Below are positions 47,714-55,472 of a stretch of DNA of 55,472 nt, piece by piece (the first letter of the stretch is position 1; every line of letters begins with the position of its first letter). Below the pieces are notes generated by a model. The model searched no databases, was not told the DNA's origin, and worked only from the letters and a program-made list of their open reading frames with translations. The position numbers and the translations under genes were made by a program. Source of the stretch: Caldifarciminota bacterium (GTDB taxonomy: Bacteria; Hydrothermota; Hydrothermia; LBFQ01); the NCBI GenBank assembly GCA_027003075.1, contig JALWYV010000029.1:1-55472 (forward strand), read 5' to 3'.

Positions 47714-48565
47714 ATGGCAAACGGAGCAGGGAGCGCTGTACAACTGGCAACGAAACTCGGGGAAGTAGATTTCCCTGAGTTTACCGCAGCTCTGATTACC
47801 TCAACCTTTGACGCTCTTCTCAAAGCACATATCCACCAGATGAAGACTTACGCGGATATACTTGAGGATATCGCCATGACCCTTGCAGACTACGTGAAAG
47901 CCTACAGGAACACCGTATCCGACGAGGAGATAGATGAGTGGTTTGAGAACCACGGTTTGCCTATAATTAAAAAGAACAGCGATACCTCGGGTTTAAGCCA
48001 TGGAGATGTACAGGCTATAGTGAGCACCCTGTTAAAAGACAATGAAGAAATTCACACTGATCCTCCATTTACCCTCAGCCAAAATCAGAACAACCAAACC
48101 ACACCGAACAACCAAAAATACACCCTTAAAAGCAATGACGATACAAATACAGATCCACCTAAAATAGGTGGAAACACTTTACGCGAAAGAGTCGCCGAGA
48201 TAATCCTTGCCCGCCGTCAGAACCTTCTCAGGGAGTTGGTCAGGATGGGTCTCGTTCGCCTCGTGGTGGACTTCGGAGAGATAGAGACCAGAATTCTATT
48301 TAGCGTCTACGGAACATCTACAAGGAGCCGCAGTACATACGAAAGTGAAACACAATCTCGTGAATGGGGACTGGAAGGGGAAGCCAGTTACAAAGGTGGG
48401 AAATTCAGCGCCAGTATTAGTGGATACTATAAAGGAAAGAAGATAAAAGCGCGTACCTCCTCTTCCTACGACCGCGACACGACCGGAAGCAGGATAGACA
48501 TCTTCGGCCGGGTATATATAAGGTTCAAGAGCGATTATGCTCCGTTGAACGTGCCTGAAGAATGA
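47714..48565 (+). CDS. Unknown protein, first gene of the two-gene module
   Basis: 283 aa, no signal peptide or membrane helix, cytosolic by appearance. Three parts: a helical N-terminal domain (about 15-105: EFTAALITSTFDALLKAHIH, YADILEDIAMTLADYVKAY), an N/Q/T-rich disordered linker (about 110-150), and a helix (AEIILARRQNLLRELVR) followed by a beta domain rich in Ser/Tyr/Gly (WGLEGEASYKGGKFSASISG) ending IFGRVYIRFKSDYAP. The beta part faintly recalls DUF2589 tails; I do not recognise the family. Lower G+C and AT-ended codons than neighbours. Overlaps the next gene by ATGA. Confidence 0.7.
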   Translation: MANGAGSAVQLATKLGEVDFPEFTAALITSTFDALLKAHIHQMKTYADILEDIAMTLADYVKAYRNTVSDEEIDEWFENHGLPIIKKNSDTSGLSHGDVQAIVSTLLKDNEEIHTDPPFTLSQNQNNQTTPNNQKYTLKSNDDTNTDPPKIGGNTLRERVAEIILARRQNLLRELVRMGLVRLVVDFGEIETRILFSVYGTSTRSRSTYESETQSREWGLEGEASYKGGKFSASISGYYKGKKIKARTSSSYDRDTTGSRIDIFGRVYIRFKSDYAPLNVPEE

Positions 48566-49593
48566 GGAAGAAAAGGACAAACCCGCCCAGAATAGATGCG
48601 GTCAAGGAGTCCGTAGGGAAAGAGGTGATTAAGAAGCGCAACGGAGACGGAGGGGGAAACGCTCCCCCTCCCCCACCACAAAACGGTCAACAGAACGGTA
48701 GCGGAGAACCTCAGGAACTGGATCTTAAGGAGGTAATAGGTAAACTGGTTACCGATTTAGATAGCGGCATAAAGGCTTCCTTTGTTAGACAGACCGAGAA
48801 ACTCCTTGAGAACCTTGAACTGATAGAACGCATAGATATAAAAGAAGCCAAAGAACTGCTCGTTGACGATGACGATGTGAAAAACGAACTGAAAGAAAAA
48901 GTCGGTATAGATCCCGACACCCTCCCCAGAACTCCGGAAGAACTTAAAAACCTTCCTGAGAAAGTTAAAGCCTCCCTGAAAGTCCTATACGGTATAGATC
49001 TTGGCTCACTACTTAGCGAAACCGAAGAGGATGAGAGCACAAAAGAGATCCTTAAAGAAATCCGGGAAATCAAGAGCAAATTACAAAATCTGACAGTGTT
49101 CGTTAAATCAAGAGCCATTAAATACCTGGACAGGATTCTAAGACACCTCGGGGAGGAAGTAGACGAAGAGATCAAGAGTATGATACAGGAAACCGTTATG
49201 GAGTTTGCGAAGGATATCAACCGTGAGATTGAAGTTATCCTGAATTACCTTAACCGTGTAGAGAAACGGAGAAGCAGAACAACCCAGATCCGTACCATGC
49301 TAGTAGATAAAGATATATCCAGGTTAATAGTGGAGAAGGTTAAAGAGAACCTTGCACGAAAACGCCTCCTTGCCCTCAGGGAAGCCTACAGTAAAGGTAT
49401 ACCGCAAATCCTTCCGGTTCAGGGGAAAGTAGTATTCAAAGCCTTTATAGAACCTGATCTGGAGAAATCCATGGAAACCCAACGACCTAACCTGAAGATA
49501 AGGATCAAACCACCATCCAGGGCCGACGCCGATAGGCCAGAGGGAAAGGGTCTGAGTGAAATAGAGTTCCACTTCCGAATAGACCTACCCTGA
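48562..49593 (+). CDS. Unknown coiled-coil protein, second gene of the two-gene module
   Basis: 343 aa, cytosolic by appearance. A basic N terminus, a G/P/Q/N-rich linker (about 30-50), then long charged helices with heptad-like spacing (about 55-260: DLDSGIKASFVRQTEKLLEN, EILKEIREIKSKLQNL, VMEFAKDINREIEVILNYL). The C-terminal part (ENLARKRLLALREAYSKG, PVQGKVVFKAFIEPD, LSEIEFHFRIDLP) repeats the helix-then-strand order of the first gene's C terminus, so the two may be distant paralogues that assemble together. The ATG sits in the ATGA overlap. A stem-loop follows 14 nt after the stop. Confidence 0.7.
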   Translation: MRKKRTNPPRIDAVKESVGKEVIKKRNGDGGGNAPPPPPQNGQQNGSGEPQELDLKEVIGKLVTDLDSGIKASFVRQTEKLLENLELIERIDIKEAKELLVDDDDVKNELKEKVGIDPDTLPRTPEELKNLPEKVKASLKVLYGIDLGSLLSETEEDESTKEILKEIREIKSKLQNLTVFVKSRAIKYLDRILRHLGEEVDEEIKSMIQETVMEFAKDINREIEVILNYLNRVEKRRSRTTQIRTMLVDKDISRLIVEKVKENLARKRLLALREAYSKGIPQILPVQGKVVFKAFIEPDLEKSMETQRPNLKIRIKPPSRADADRPEGKGLSEIEFHFRIDLP

Positions 49594-49607
49594 TTCTCTG
49601 TGGTCTC

Positions 49608-49629
49608 CGTTGTCTAACCGAAGACAACG
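49608..49629 (+). terminator. Stem-loop downstream of the two-gene module
   Basis: Perfect 8-bp stem CGTTGTCT/AGACAACG with a 6-nt loop AACCGA. No T tract follows, so it may be a Rho-dependent stop, an mRNA stabiliser or an operator of the next gene rather than an intrinsic terminator. Confidence 0.45.
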
Positions 49630-49658
49630 AGGCCCGACGCCGCACGTACTTACCTACT

Positions 49659-49664
49659 TAAAAT
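49659..49664 (+). promoter_or_regulatory. -10 TAAAAT for the second FG-GAP cargo gene
   Basis: 6 nt before GTG 49671 and 9 nt before ATG 49674; both fit the window's pattern. Confidence 0.5.
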
Positions 49665-49670
49665 CGCAGG

Positions 49671-51305
49671 GTGATGAGGAGATGGTTCGTGTTAGCGTCA
49701 GGAACGGTAATAGGTACGGTTCTACACGCCCAGATGTACACGCCTCAGGATCCCTACTGGAGGCAGGGGAGACACGACTACAAGAAGACTGCCCGCGCCC
49801 CGTGGAGATGCACCGAGCCGGCCACCGTTTCCAAAAGCTGGGAGGATTTAAGGGAAGACCTTCCTGTTTTCGTCACCACGGCGGACATAGACGGTGATAA
49901 CAGGGCGGAGATATTCTTCGCCGGATGGGGGACGAACAGCGGAACCACGGTATGGACATACCCAACGATAGACAACGACGACGGCTCAAACGTTTGTTCC
50001 AACAGCATAAACATAGGTCTGGGCCTCGGCGTAAACGCCGGTGTTATGATGGAAGGGCCGATAACCACGAACGCATCCACCGGACACCAGATACCCCTGT
50101 TGGCCGTGAGGAGTAATGTGGCCACACTTTTTAGAGTGGACGGGGCGTGCAACTACACAACCATACGGATCGTTGATTCCGTCTTCTCCGCCATAACCGT
50201 GGCTGACGTTGACGGGGACGGCAACTCCGACCTCTTCTGGGGCGAGGGAACTTACGCCAGGCGGTTGAACGGCGGCTCCGCCAACTTTACGGAGGTGTGG
50301 TCCGTAAATACCGGCCTGAGGGTGGGTACACCTGCCCTCGGAGACTTCAACGGGGACGGGAACCTTGAGGTGTGCTTCCCCACGGCCAGCACAGACTACT
50401 CCACCAACCTGATAAAGTGCTACCGCCCCAGCGACGGCACCTTCCTGTGGCAGTGGGACCTCTCCCCCTTCTGCTCCTTCCCGGACATGTTCGCCCATTC
50501 CTCTCTCGTCCGAAGCCGCCTACAGTCTTCTCCGTACATATCTGTACTGTTGGCCGACGACCTTGACGGCGATAGCAAGGACGAGTTAGTGGCCCGCGGG
50601 AGCGGTTGCACCGTCGCCTTTGAGCTGGACGCCTCCAACTCCCCCATAGCGAAGTGGGCAGTGTCCGTATCATCCAACAGAGCGCCGGCCTCCGGGGATT
50701 TTGACGGGGACGGCCTTCCGGACGTCGTCCTCAACAGCGTATCCGGACACTCCGGGACCATCACGGTTCTCAAAGGCACAGATGGAAGCACCATAGCCAC
50801 CTTTACGGAGAGTTCCGAGGGATGCTCCGCACCCACGGTTGCGGACATAACCGGGGACGGGATCTTGGACGTCATAACGGCCTGCCAGAATCCCGTGGCC
50901 TGGTCCCCCTCCAACGGCTGGAGCGGTAGAGTGTGGGCAGGAAGCGGCGCCGCACCGTACATAACCACATCCGACGTCATAGTTGCGAAGAAGGAGCCGG
51001 GCAGGCTCATGGTGGCCATAGGGGACAGCTCCTGTTATGCCGTAGTGTGGACGTGCAACGCTGCCGTTTACGGCGAGGAGGAAGACCTGAGTACGCACGA
51101 GAATCCCTCTTACGGAGAAGCGAGGGTGTTCACCGAAAACGGGATCCTGACGGTTGAAGGGTATTATGGTGAGGTCAGGATCTACAGGGCGGACGGAAGT
51201 CTTGTCCTCTCAGGACGTGTAAACGGCAGAAAAGAGTTCCGTCTCAGAAACGGTGTTTACTTCGTATCCCTCAACGGGAGGGGCAGGGTCGTAGTTATCC
51301 GTTAA
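49671..51305 (+). CDS. Secreted FG-GAP/VCBS-repeat protein with C-terminal sorting domain
   Basis: 544 aa. A signal peptide is visible (MRRWFVLASGTVIGTVLHAQ, cleavage expected after HA). Six repeats with calcium-type loops follow, for example DIDGDNRAEIFFAGWG, DVDGDGNSDLFWGEG, DFNGDGNLEVCFPTAS and DFDGDGLPDVVLNSVS, making an integrin-like propeller about 55-430. The tail EVRIYRADGSLVLSGRVNG, NGVYFVSLNGRG and VVVIR is a type A-like sorting domain. The start is GTG 49671 or ATG 49674. Its end overlaps the convergent gene by 4 nt. Confidence 0.82.
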   Translation: MMRRWFVLASGTVIGTVLHAQMYTPQDPYWRQGRHDYKKTARAPWRCTEPATVSKSWEDLREDLPVFVTTADIDGDNRAEIFFAGWGTNSGTTVWTYPTIDNDDGSNVCSNSINIGLGLGVNAGVMMEGPITTNASTGHQIPLLAVRSNVATLFRVDGACNYTTIRIVDSVFSAITVADVDGDGNSDLFWGEGTYARRLNGGSANFTEVWSVNTGLRVGTPALGDFNGDGNLEVCFPTASTDYSTNLIKCYRPSDGTFLWQWDLSPFCSFPDMFAHSSLVRSRLQSSPYISVLLADDLDGDSKDELVARGSGCTVAFELDASNSPIAKWAVSVSSNRAPASGDFDGDGLPDVVLNSVSGHSGTITVLKGTDGSTIATFTESSEGCSAPTVADITGDGILDVITACQNPVAWSPSNGWSGRVWAGSGAAPYITTSDVIVAKKEPGRLMVAIGDSSCYAVVWTCNAAVYGEEEDLSTHENPSYGEARVFTENGILTVEGYYGEVRIYRADGSLVLSGRVNGRKEFRLRNGVYFVSLNGRGRVVVIR

Positions 51306-52465
51306 AGAGCACGTTCCCGGAGAAACCCGGCCCACCCCTCCCCCTCCTCGTCCAAAAAAGTGTTGAAACGCTTTGCTATACGCACGTCTATCGGCACCCT
51401 CAGGTAGGGCCTTATGTAGCGGAGGTACTCCGCCACCCTCCTCTTCGGCCTCGTACTCTCCGGGAATATAACGTGGGCGTTCTCCCTGGCGAAGGTGTAC
51501 CCCTTCAGCCTTATAAAGGCCAGCAGGACCAAAGCCCTGCGACGGGGGATCTTTACCTCCTTTAGCCCCTCCATGAGGCGGAGGCGACCGGAGAAGGAGA
51601 GGTACGTCCTGTTCTTCCTCACGTTGGAGACGTACCACCAGAAGGCCTCAATCCCGAAGAGAGGGGATTCCTCCTCCGGCAGATGCATGCCTTCCCGCGC
51701 CTTCCGCGAAAGTTCAAGTACTTTGAGGAGACTCCTGTCCTCCTCGTGTAATTCAATCTCAACGTCCTCACCGAGGAAACGCTCGTATATCTTTATCCTC
51801 TCAGCCTCCCTGCGCATTCCGAGGTCATGGGCGGCCAGGCGCAAAAAGTGCAGTTCGGACGCCTTACCCCTGAGGAGGAGTTCGTTCTCCTTAACGTGCA
51901 AGGCCGTGGGCCTGAGCCACGAGTCTACGCCCTCGTCCACCATCTCGTCGGCTACCTTTAGGGTTTCAAGGAGTTTACCGGAGTGGAACCCCCTCATGGC
52001 ACGCAGGGCCTTAAGGGATAGGTCCTCAAGGCTGTTCCTCGGCTCAGGCATGGGGTAGGACCTCCCCATGACAGTGCCTATCTCGTACTTTATCCTCGCC
52101 CTCGCAAACTCATCCTCAACTCTTTCGGCCAGCTCCAGAGCCTTGAGGGGGTCGGCGAACACCTTCAGGTGAACGAGGGAACGGATCGCCGGGGGCAGGT
52201 CCGGGAGCAGCCCCTTCAGAGCGGTTATCTCCATGGTCCTCATGTAGTACAGAGCAAGGTAGGGCATGAAGGAGGGTGGGTACTCTCCCTTTCTCTCCTT
52301 CCATACCCGCAGGTACCTGCCCACGGATCGCATATCCCCCATGAGGAGGAGAACGGTCAGTAGGTTCAGGAAGTTTTTCTCTGAAAAGTCCTCCTTGAGT
52401 CTCTCCTCCGCCTCTTTCCTCTCATTCTTCAGGTTCAGGGGATCCATGCTGCCGTCCTTTGACAA
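51302..52465 (-). CDS. Helical-repeat protein with C-terminal SARP/BTAD-like winged helix
   Basis: 387 aa, cytosolic. Residues about 10-270 are helical with TPR-like spacing. The segment about 285-350 (YLSFSGRLRLMEGLKEVKIP, RRRALVLLAFIRLKGYTFAR, VAEYLRYIRPYL) follows the pattern of the SARP/OmpR-type winged helix (a small N-terminal sheet, P-R-R-A-x-x-L-L-A-x-L, then a recognition-helix region). In SARP regulators this domain is N-terminal, before the TPR part; here the order is reversed. The TTG at 52465 is 8 nt from -10 TAAAAT and is preferred over ATG 52447. Confidence 0.55.
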   Translation of the reverse strand: MSKDGSMDPLNLKNERKEAEERLKEDFSEKNFLNLLTVLLLMGDMRSVGRYLRVWKERKGEYPPSFMPYLALYYMRTMEITALKGLLPDLPPAIRSLVHLKVFADPLKALELAERVEDEFARARIKYEIGTVMGRSYPMPEPRNSLEDLSLKALRAMRGFHSGKLLETLKVADEMVDEGVDSWLRPTALHVKENELLLRGKASELHFLRLAAHDLGMRREAERIKIYERFLGEDVEIELHEEDRSLLKVLELSRKAREGMHLPEEESPLFGIEAFWWYVSNVRKNRTYLSFSGRLRLMEGLKEVKIPRRRALVLLAFIRLKGYTFARENAHVIFPESTRPKRRVAEYLRYIRPYLRVPIDVRIAKRFNTFLDEEGEGWAGFLRERAL

Positions 52466-52473
52466 CGGGATAT

Positions 52474-52479
52474 ATTTTA
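52474..52479 (-). promoter_or_regulatory. -10 TAAAAT for the SARP-like gene
   Basis: 8 nt before TTG 52465. Confidence 0.5.
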
Positions 52480-52487
52480 AAGCCGTG

Positions 52488-53555
52488 TCAAATCATCTTT
52501 CTAACCACCGCATCAAACACGTGCATGTACTCAACCTTTATTCCGATGCGCCCGTCCCTTACGTCCAGAAACTCCCTCACTTCCTCAAGGCGCTCCTCTC
52601 CGTACTCCCTTACGTACCACTCAAAGGGCAGGTTTCCCGTCCTCAGTCCAAGGAACACCTTCTCCATCCTCTCCCTCTCGTCGTCAAGGGGGTCGTACTC
52701 TCTCGGAGGTGGAAACTCCCTTATATAGCGGCTCAGGGAGGGCAGGTTCGTATACCTCAACTTCTCCTCCGGAACGAAGGAGGAGGCCGATGGGCCGAAG
52801 CCTTTGTACCATTCTCTGTTCCAGTATATGCGGTTGTGCCTGCTCTCGTACCCCGGAAGGGCGAAGTTGGAGAGCTCGTACCTCCTGTATCCGGAGGACG
52901 TTAAAACCTCCTCACGCAGGACGTAGAAGTCCCTCAAATCCTCCCTCTCCTTTATCTTCCCCTTCCTCAGGTAGTACCCAAAAAGCGTCCTCTCATGGAT
53001 CTCAAGGGCATATGCGGAGATGTGATGCACGCCGAGTTTGACCAGAGTCAAGAGGTCGTTTTCAAAGTCCTTAAGAGCCTGACCCGGGTAGGCGAATATG
53101 AGGTCTGTGCTCGTTATGAAGTCGTAAGAGAGGGCGTTCAGGATAGCCCTCATACCCTCCTCCGGTGTGTGCCACCTGCCGAGAGCCTTAAGGCCCTTTT
53201 CGGAGAAGGTTTGCACACCGATGCTTATGCGGTTTATTCCGATGCTCCTCCAGAACTTCAAATTCTCCGGGACTACGTCCTCAGGATTGGCCTCAAGCGT
53301 TATCTCAAGCGGAACCACCCTGTAGGCTCTATGCAACGCTTTCATTATCCGGGTAATCTGGTCGTGTTTCAGTAGACTCGGCGTTCCCCCTCCGAAGAAG
53401 ACGGTGTTTATAACCCCTCCGTCCGCCTTGTACCCTATCTCCCTTATGAGGGCGAGAACGTACTCCTCGTCTACGGCGCCAGAGCGTTTGCGGTAGAAGT
53501 CGCAGTAGGGACAGACACGACGGCAGTAGGGAACGTGGACGTATATACCCCTCAA
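52488..53555 (-). CDS. hemW: HemW-like radical SAM protein (heme chaperone/coproporphyrinogen oxidase family)
   Basis: 355 aa. The radical SAM cluster motif CxxxCxxC is CRRVCPYCDF near residue 10-19, followed by VFFGGGTPSLL, ITLEANPEDVVPENLKFW and GINRISIGVQTFSEKGLKAL, then FITSTDLIFAYPGQ. The C-terminal HemN-like domain (FGPSASSFVPEEKLRYTNLP) is complete. HemW transfers heme rather than oxidising coproporphyrinogen; the absence of the extra N-terminal Cys-region of HemN supports this. The TTG start lies 6 nt from -10 TAGAAT. Confidence 0.9.
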   Translation of the reverse strand: MRGIYVHVPYCRRVCPYCDFYRKRSGAVDEEYVLALIREIGYKADGGVINTVFFGGGTPSLLKHDQITRIMKALHRAYRVVPLEITLEANPEDVVPENLKFWRSIGINRISIGVQTFSEKGLKALGRWHTPEEGMRAILNALSYDFITSTDLIFAYPGQALKDFENDLLTLVKLGVHHISAYALEIHERTLFGYYLRKGKIKEREDLRDFYVLREEVLTSSGYRRYELSNFALPGYESRHNRIYWNREWYKGFGPSASSFVPEEKLRYTNLPSLSRYIREFPPPREYDPLDDERERMEKVFLGLRTGNLPFEWYVREYGEERLEEVREFLDVRDGRIGIKVEYMHVFDAVVRKMI

Positions 53556-53561
53556 GGGCGG

Positions 53562-53567
53562 ATTCTA
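53562..53567 (-). promoter_or_regulatory. -10 TAGAAT for hemW
   Basis: 6 nt before TTG 53555. Confidence 0.5.
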
Positions 53568-53570
53568 AAG

Positions 53571-54821
53571 TCATTCCGCGCTCTTGCCGAAGAGAACCAC
53601 GAAAGCGAGTGCAAGGGCTATGAGAACGAAAAGGCCAACCCTCCCGATGTCCCTCCTCTCTGCGGCCACGAAGAGGGCTATGAGGGTCTGAAGGAGGTAA
53701 TAAAGGGCAAAGGCCTTAGAGGCGTAGGTTATTATGTGAAAGATGTTCGTACTCCATACCAGAACCATCCCCATAAAGGCCGTGAACAGATAACCTGTGT
53801 TGGAGGATATGCGCCCGTGGGTCTCCTCCCTTATAAGACCACCGGCTCCTATGGTGTCGGCCACGGCCGCACTGAACTGGCTCATGAGCGGCCCCAGTTT
53901 CATCAGGTAGCCGAGCGCGACACACACCCCGGCCGCAAGGGCTATTATCGCCGTCTCGTCCACCCTATCCAGACTGAGGTTGTGCAGGATTGGGGTGAGG
54001 AGCAGGATGGTCGCGAGGTATATCCCCCCGGAGATCAACTGGGCCAGTTTCATGCTCTTTACCCTCTCCTCAGGCGTGTACTCCTCCCCGAGGTATTTGG
54101 AAGTCTCAAACCCCTGAACGATAAGGAGGATGCCAGCGAGGAGCTGGAGGGCGCCGAAGGTAAAGGGTTTGGCCTCCCCCACTACGTGGGTGTGATGCAG
54201 ATCGTACAGGAACAGGCCGATCAGAAAGGCGGAAATGACGGAGAGTTTAAGACTTACGGCGTACTTCTCAAGGAACTCAAGGAAACTCAGTCCGCGCAAG
54301 TACCCGGTTATACCGATGAAGAGGAGTACGGCACTCGTCAGGAGGTTCTCATAAACGGGATGCCTGCCGAAGAATCCGGAGAATATGAAGGCGGAAAGCA
54401 ACCTCAGGTAAAAGGCCGTGGAGATCATGTAAGCGAGGGAGATTACGAGGTTGGATAGGCTCTCAACCTCCTTCAGGAGGACCTCCCTTTCCGATTTCGC
54501 CCCTCCGTATATTATGGGTTCGGCGAAGAGGATGTTGTACCTTATGGCGCTCCCCACGAGGTAGGCGAGTACGACTATCCCGAGCATGCCGAAGATGGCG
54601 TGAATGCCGAGGGTGTAGTACAGGAGGGGAGCAGAGACGAGGTAGCCGCTCCCTATTATGGAGGCCAGAGGCGTAATCGTGGCCCTCCAGAGCCTTCCGC
54701 TCTCCTTTTTCTCCGGAAAGAGAAAGAAGAAGGTGATGAGGGCGAGCGTAAATACGGAAAGGACTACGAAGTTAAGCACAGAAGATTGTATTGTAAGGGG
54801 GCTGTGGAGGTAATTTCCCAT
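53571..54821 (-). CDS. APC-superfamily-like transporter (amino acid permease/Nramp type)
   Basis: 416 aa with about eleven helices. TPLASIIGSGYLVSAPLLYY in the first core helix resembles the G-S-G kink of LeuT-fold permeases, and VQGFETSKYLGEEYTPEERV resembles the E-rich loop in the APC family before helix 6/7. The substrate is not deducible. ATG 54821 lies 8 nt from a -10-like TATTTT that overlaps the ispH -10 on the other strand. Confidence 0.7.
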   Translation of the reverse strand: MGNYLHSPLTIQSSVLNFVVLSVFTLALITFFFLFPEKKESGRLWRATITPLASIIGSGYLVSAPLLYYTLGIHAIFGMLGIVVLAYLVGSAIRYNILFAEPIIYGGAKSEREVLLKEVESLSNLVISLAYMISTAFYLRLLSAFIFSGFFGRHPVYENLLTSAVLLFIGITGYLRGLSFLEFLEKYAVSLKLSVISAFLIGLFLYDLHHTHVVGEAKPFTFGALQLLAGILLIVQGFETSKYLGEEYTPEERVKSMKLAQLISGGIYLATILLLTPILHNLSLDRVDETAIIALAAGVCVALGYLMKLGPLMSQFSAAVADTIGAGGLIREETHGRISSNTGYLFTAFMGMVLVWSTNIFHIITYASKAFALYYLLQTLIALFVAAERRDIGRVGLFVLIALALAFVVLFGKSAE

Positions 54822-54828
54822 GCGACTT

Positions 54829-54835
54829 TAAAATA
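54829..54835. promoter_or_regulatory. Overlapping bidirectional -10 elements (ispH and APC-like gene)
   Basis: TAAAAT (+, 54829-54834) is 6 nt before GTG 54841; TATTTT (-, 54835-54830) is 8 nt before ATG 54821. One AT-rich patch seems to serve both genes. Confidence 0.5.
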
Positions 54836-54840
54836 CCGCC

Positions 54841-55472
54841 GTGAGTTTTAAAATACTTCTGGCGAAACCGAGGGGTTTCTGTGCCGGTGTTGACAGGGCT
54901 ATAAGCATAGTGGAGATGGTCCTTGAGAGGTACGGCCCTCCCGTGTACGTCAGACACGCCATAGTCCACAACCATTACGTGGTGGAGAGCCTAAAGAAGA
55001 AGGGGGTTATCTTCGTTGAGGACGTCCGGGAGATCCCTCCCGGCTCCATAGTGATATTCTCTGCCCACGGTGTGGCCCCGGCTGTAGTTGAGGAGGCCCG
55101 AAGGAGAAACCTGAAGATGATAGACGCCACCTGCCCCCTCGTACACAAGGTACACAGGGAGGTAAGACGCTTTGCCGCCATGGGCTACACCATCATACTC
55201 GTGGGCCACAGGGGACACGTGGAGGTTGAGGGTACCATGGGTGAAGCTCCTGACAACGTGATCTTAGTTGAGACTGTTGAAGACGCTCGCAAGGTACAGG
55301 TCCCGGATCCGGACAAGGTCGCCCTGACCACGCAGACCACCCTGTCCGTTGACGACACGAGGGAGATAATAGAGGTACTCAAGGAGAGGTTCCCCAACAT
55401 CGTACTTCCCAAAGCGGACGATATATGCTACGCCACACAGAACAGGCAGGACGCCGTCAAGAAACTCGCCCG
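54841..55472 (+). CDS. ispH: 4-hydroxy-3-methylbut-2-enyl diphosphate reductase (3' end outside window)
   Basis: At least 210 codons to the window edge, no stop. Last step of the MEP isoprenoid pathway. The iron-sulfur cysteines are present: [10 protein letters not shown] (Cys14), [10 protein letters not shown] (second) and [12 protein letters not shown] (third), with [11 protein letters not shown] (substrate Thr and Glu-loop) before the last. AHGVAP and [10 protein letters not shown] are further conserved segments. The GTG start is 6 nt from -10 TAAAAT. The frame is open to base 55472. Confidence 0.92.
   Translation, partial: MSFKILLAKPRGFCAGVDRAISIVEMVLERYGPPVYVRHAIVHNHYVVESLKKKGVIFVEDVREIPPGSIVIFSAHGVAPAVVEEARRRNLKMIDATCPLVHKVHREVRRFAAMGYTIILVGHRGHVEVEGTMGEAPDNVILVETVEDARKVQVPDPDKVALTTQTTLSVDDTREIIEVLKERFPNIVLPKADDICYATQNRQDAVKKLA

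Noticed and set aside
49608-49629. Intrinsic terminator
   Set aside because: The stem is perfect but no T tract follows, so it is listed only with low confidence.

Overview
The window is a gene-dense stretch of about 55 kb from a bacterial chromosome. By eye the G+C content is in the mid-fifties, with many GTG and TTG starts and Lys/Glu/Arg-rich proteins typical of a thermophile. The envelope is Gram-negative: OmpA-family proteins, an Omp85/BamA-like barrel, Lol/MacB-type ABC genes, an SLBB export protein and MurF/MurI. Five secreted proteins end in a short C-terminal domain closing with G-V/I-Y-F-V ... V-V/I-I/V-R, like type A cargo tails of the type IX secretion system (T9SS). One gene has the TPR, PD40 propeller, regulatory-domain and OmpA order known from PorE. 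Together this suggests a thermophilic lineage near the FCB group, such as the WOR-3/Hydrothermae-type candidate phyla. That placement is inference. No rRNA, CRISPR array, transposase or prophage was seen.

Layout. 0-2.6 kb (+): the end of an OGG1-type glycosylase, tRNA-Lys, an OmpA-family barrel and ribH. 2.6-12.6 kb (-): a barrel, a propeller lipoprotein, an orphan FecCD permease, an ATPase with two FtsX-like permeases, a Uma2 nuclease, a frameshifted GT-C-like membrane protein and a DUF4476 protein. 12.8-22.9 kb: a subtilase with a large insertion, an SLBB export protein, a polysaccharide deacetylase, a very AT-rich island, a pspA-YbjN-lemA operon, a barrel, a GT-C-like enzyme and murF. 22.9-31.2 kb: a membrane protein split by an in-frame amber codon, a propeller cargo protein, a phosphoesterase, a methyltransferase, an ankyrin protein, twin DUF4015 proteins and a cell-wall amidase. 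31.3-39.9 kb: tRNA-Asn, murI, the Omp85-like barrel, a TPR protein, an M16 protease, an acyl-CoA synthetase, membrane proteins, purQ, a Cys-rich cargo protein and a VOC protein. 39.9-47.6 kb: the PorE-like protein, an FG-GAP cargo, tRNA-Val, nuoH-acpS-comEA-like, a SUKH protein, a DUF190 remnant and a PQQ-type sugar dehydrogenase. 47.6-49.6 kb: a two-gene module of unknown function. 49.6-55.5 kb: an FG-GAP cargo, a helical protein with a C-terminal SARP-like winged helix, hemW, an APC-type transporter and the start of ispH.

Gene expression signals are the most unusual feature. More than thirty start codons lie only 5-11 nt downstream of a -10 hexamer (TATAAT, TAAAAT, TAGAAT or TACAAT), with no space for a Shine-Dalgarno sequence, so the transcripts are probably leaderless. 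In four places the stop codon of the upstream gene supplies the first three bases of the next gene's -10. All three tRNA genes share one promoter (TATAATAYCCACCT, 11 nt before the tRNA) and are followed 1-6 nt later by a protein start codon, so tRNA 3' processing would itself release a leaderless mRNA.

Against that background the 47.6-49.6 kb module stands out. It has a near-consensus -35/-10 promoter, a strong AGGAGGT ribosome site, lower G+C and two cytosolic-looking proteins that seem to share a C-terminal domain. It is the best candidate here for an undescribed system.
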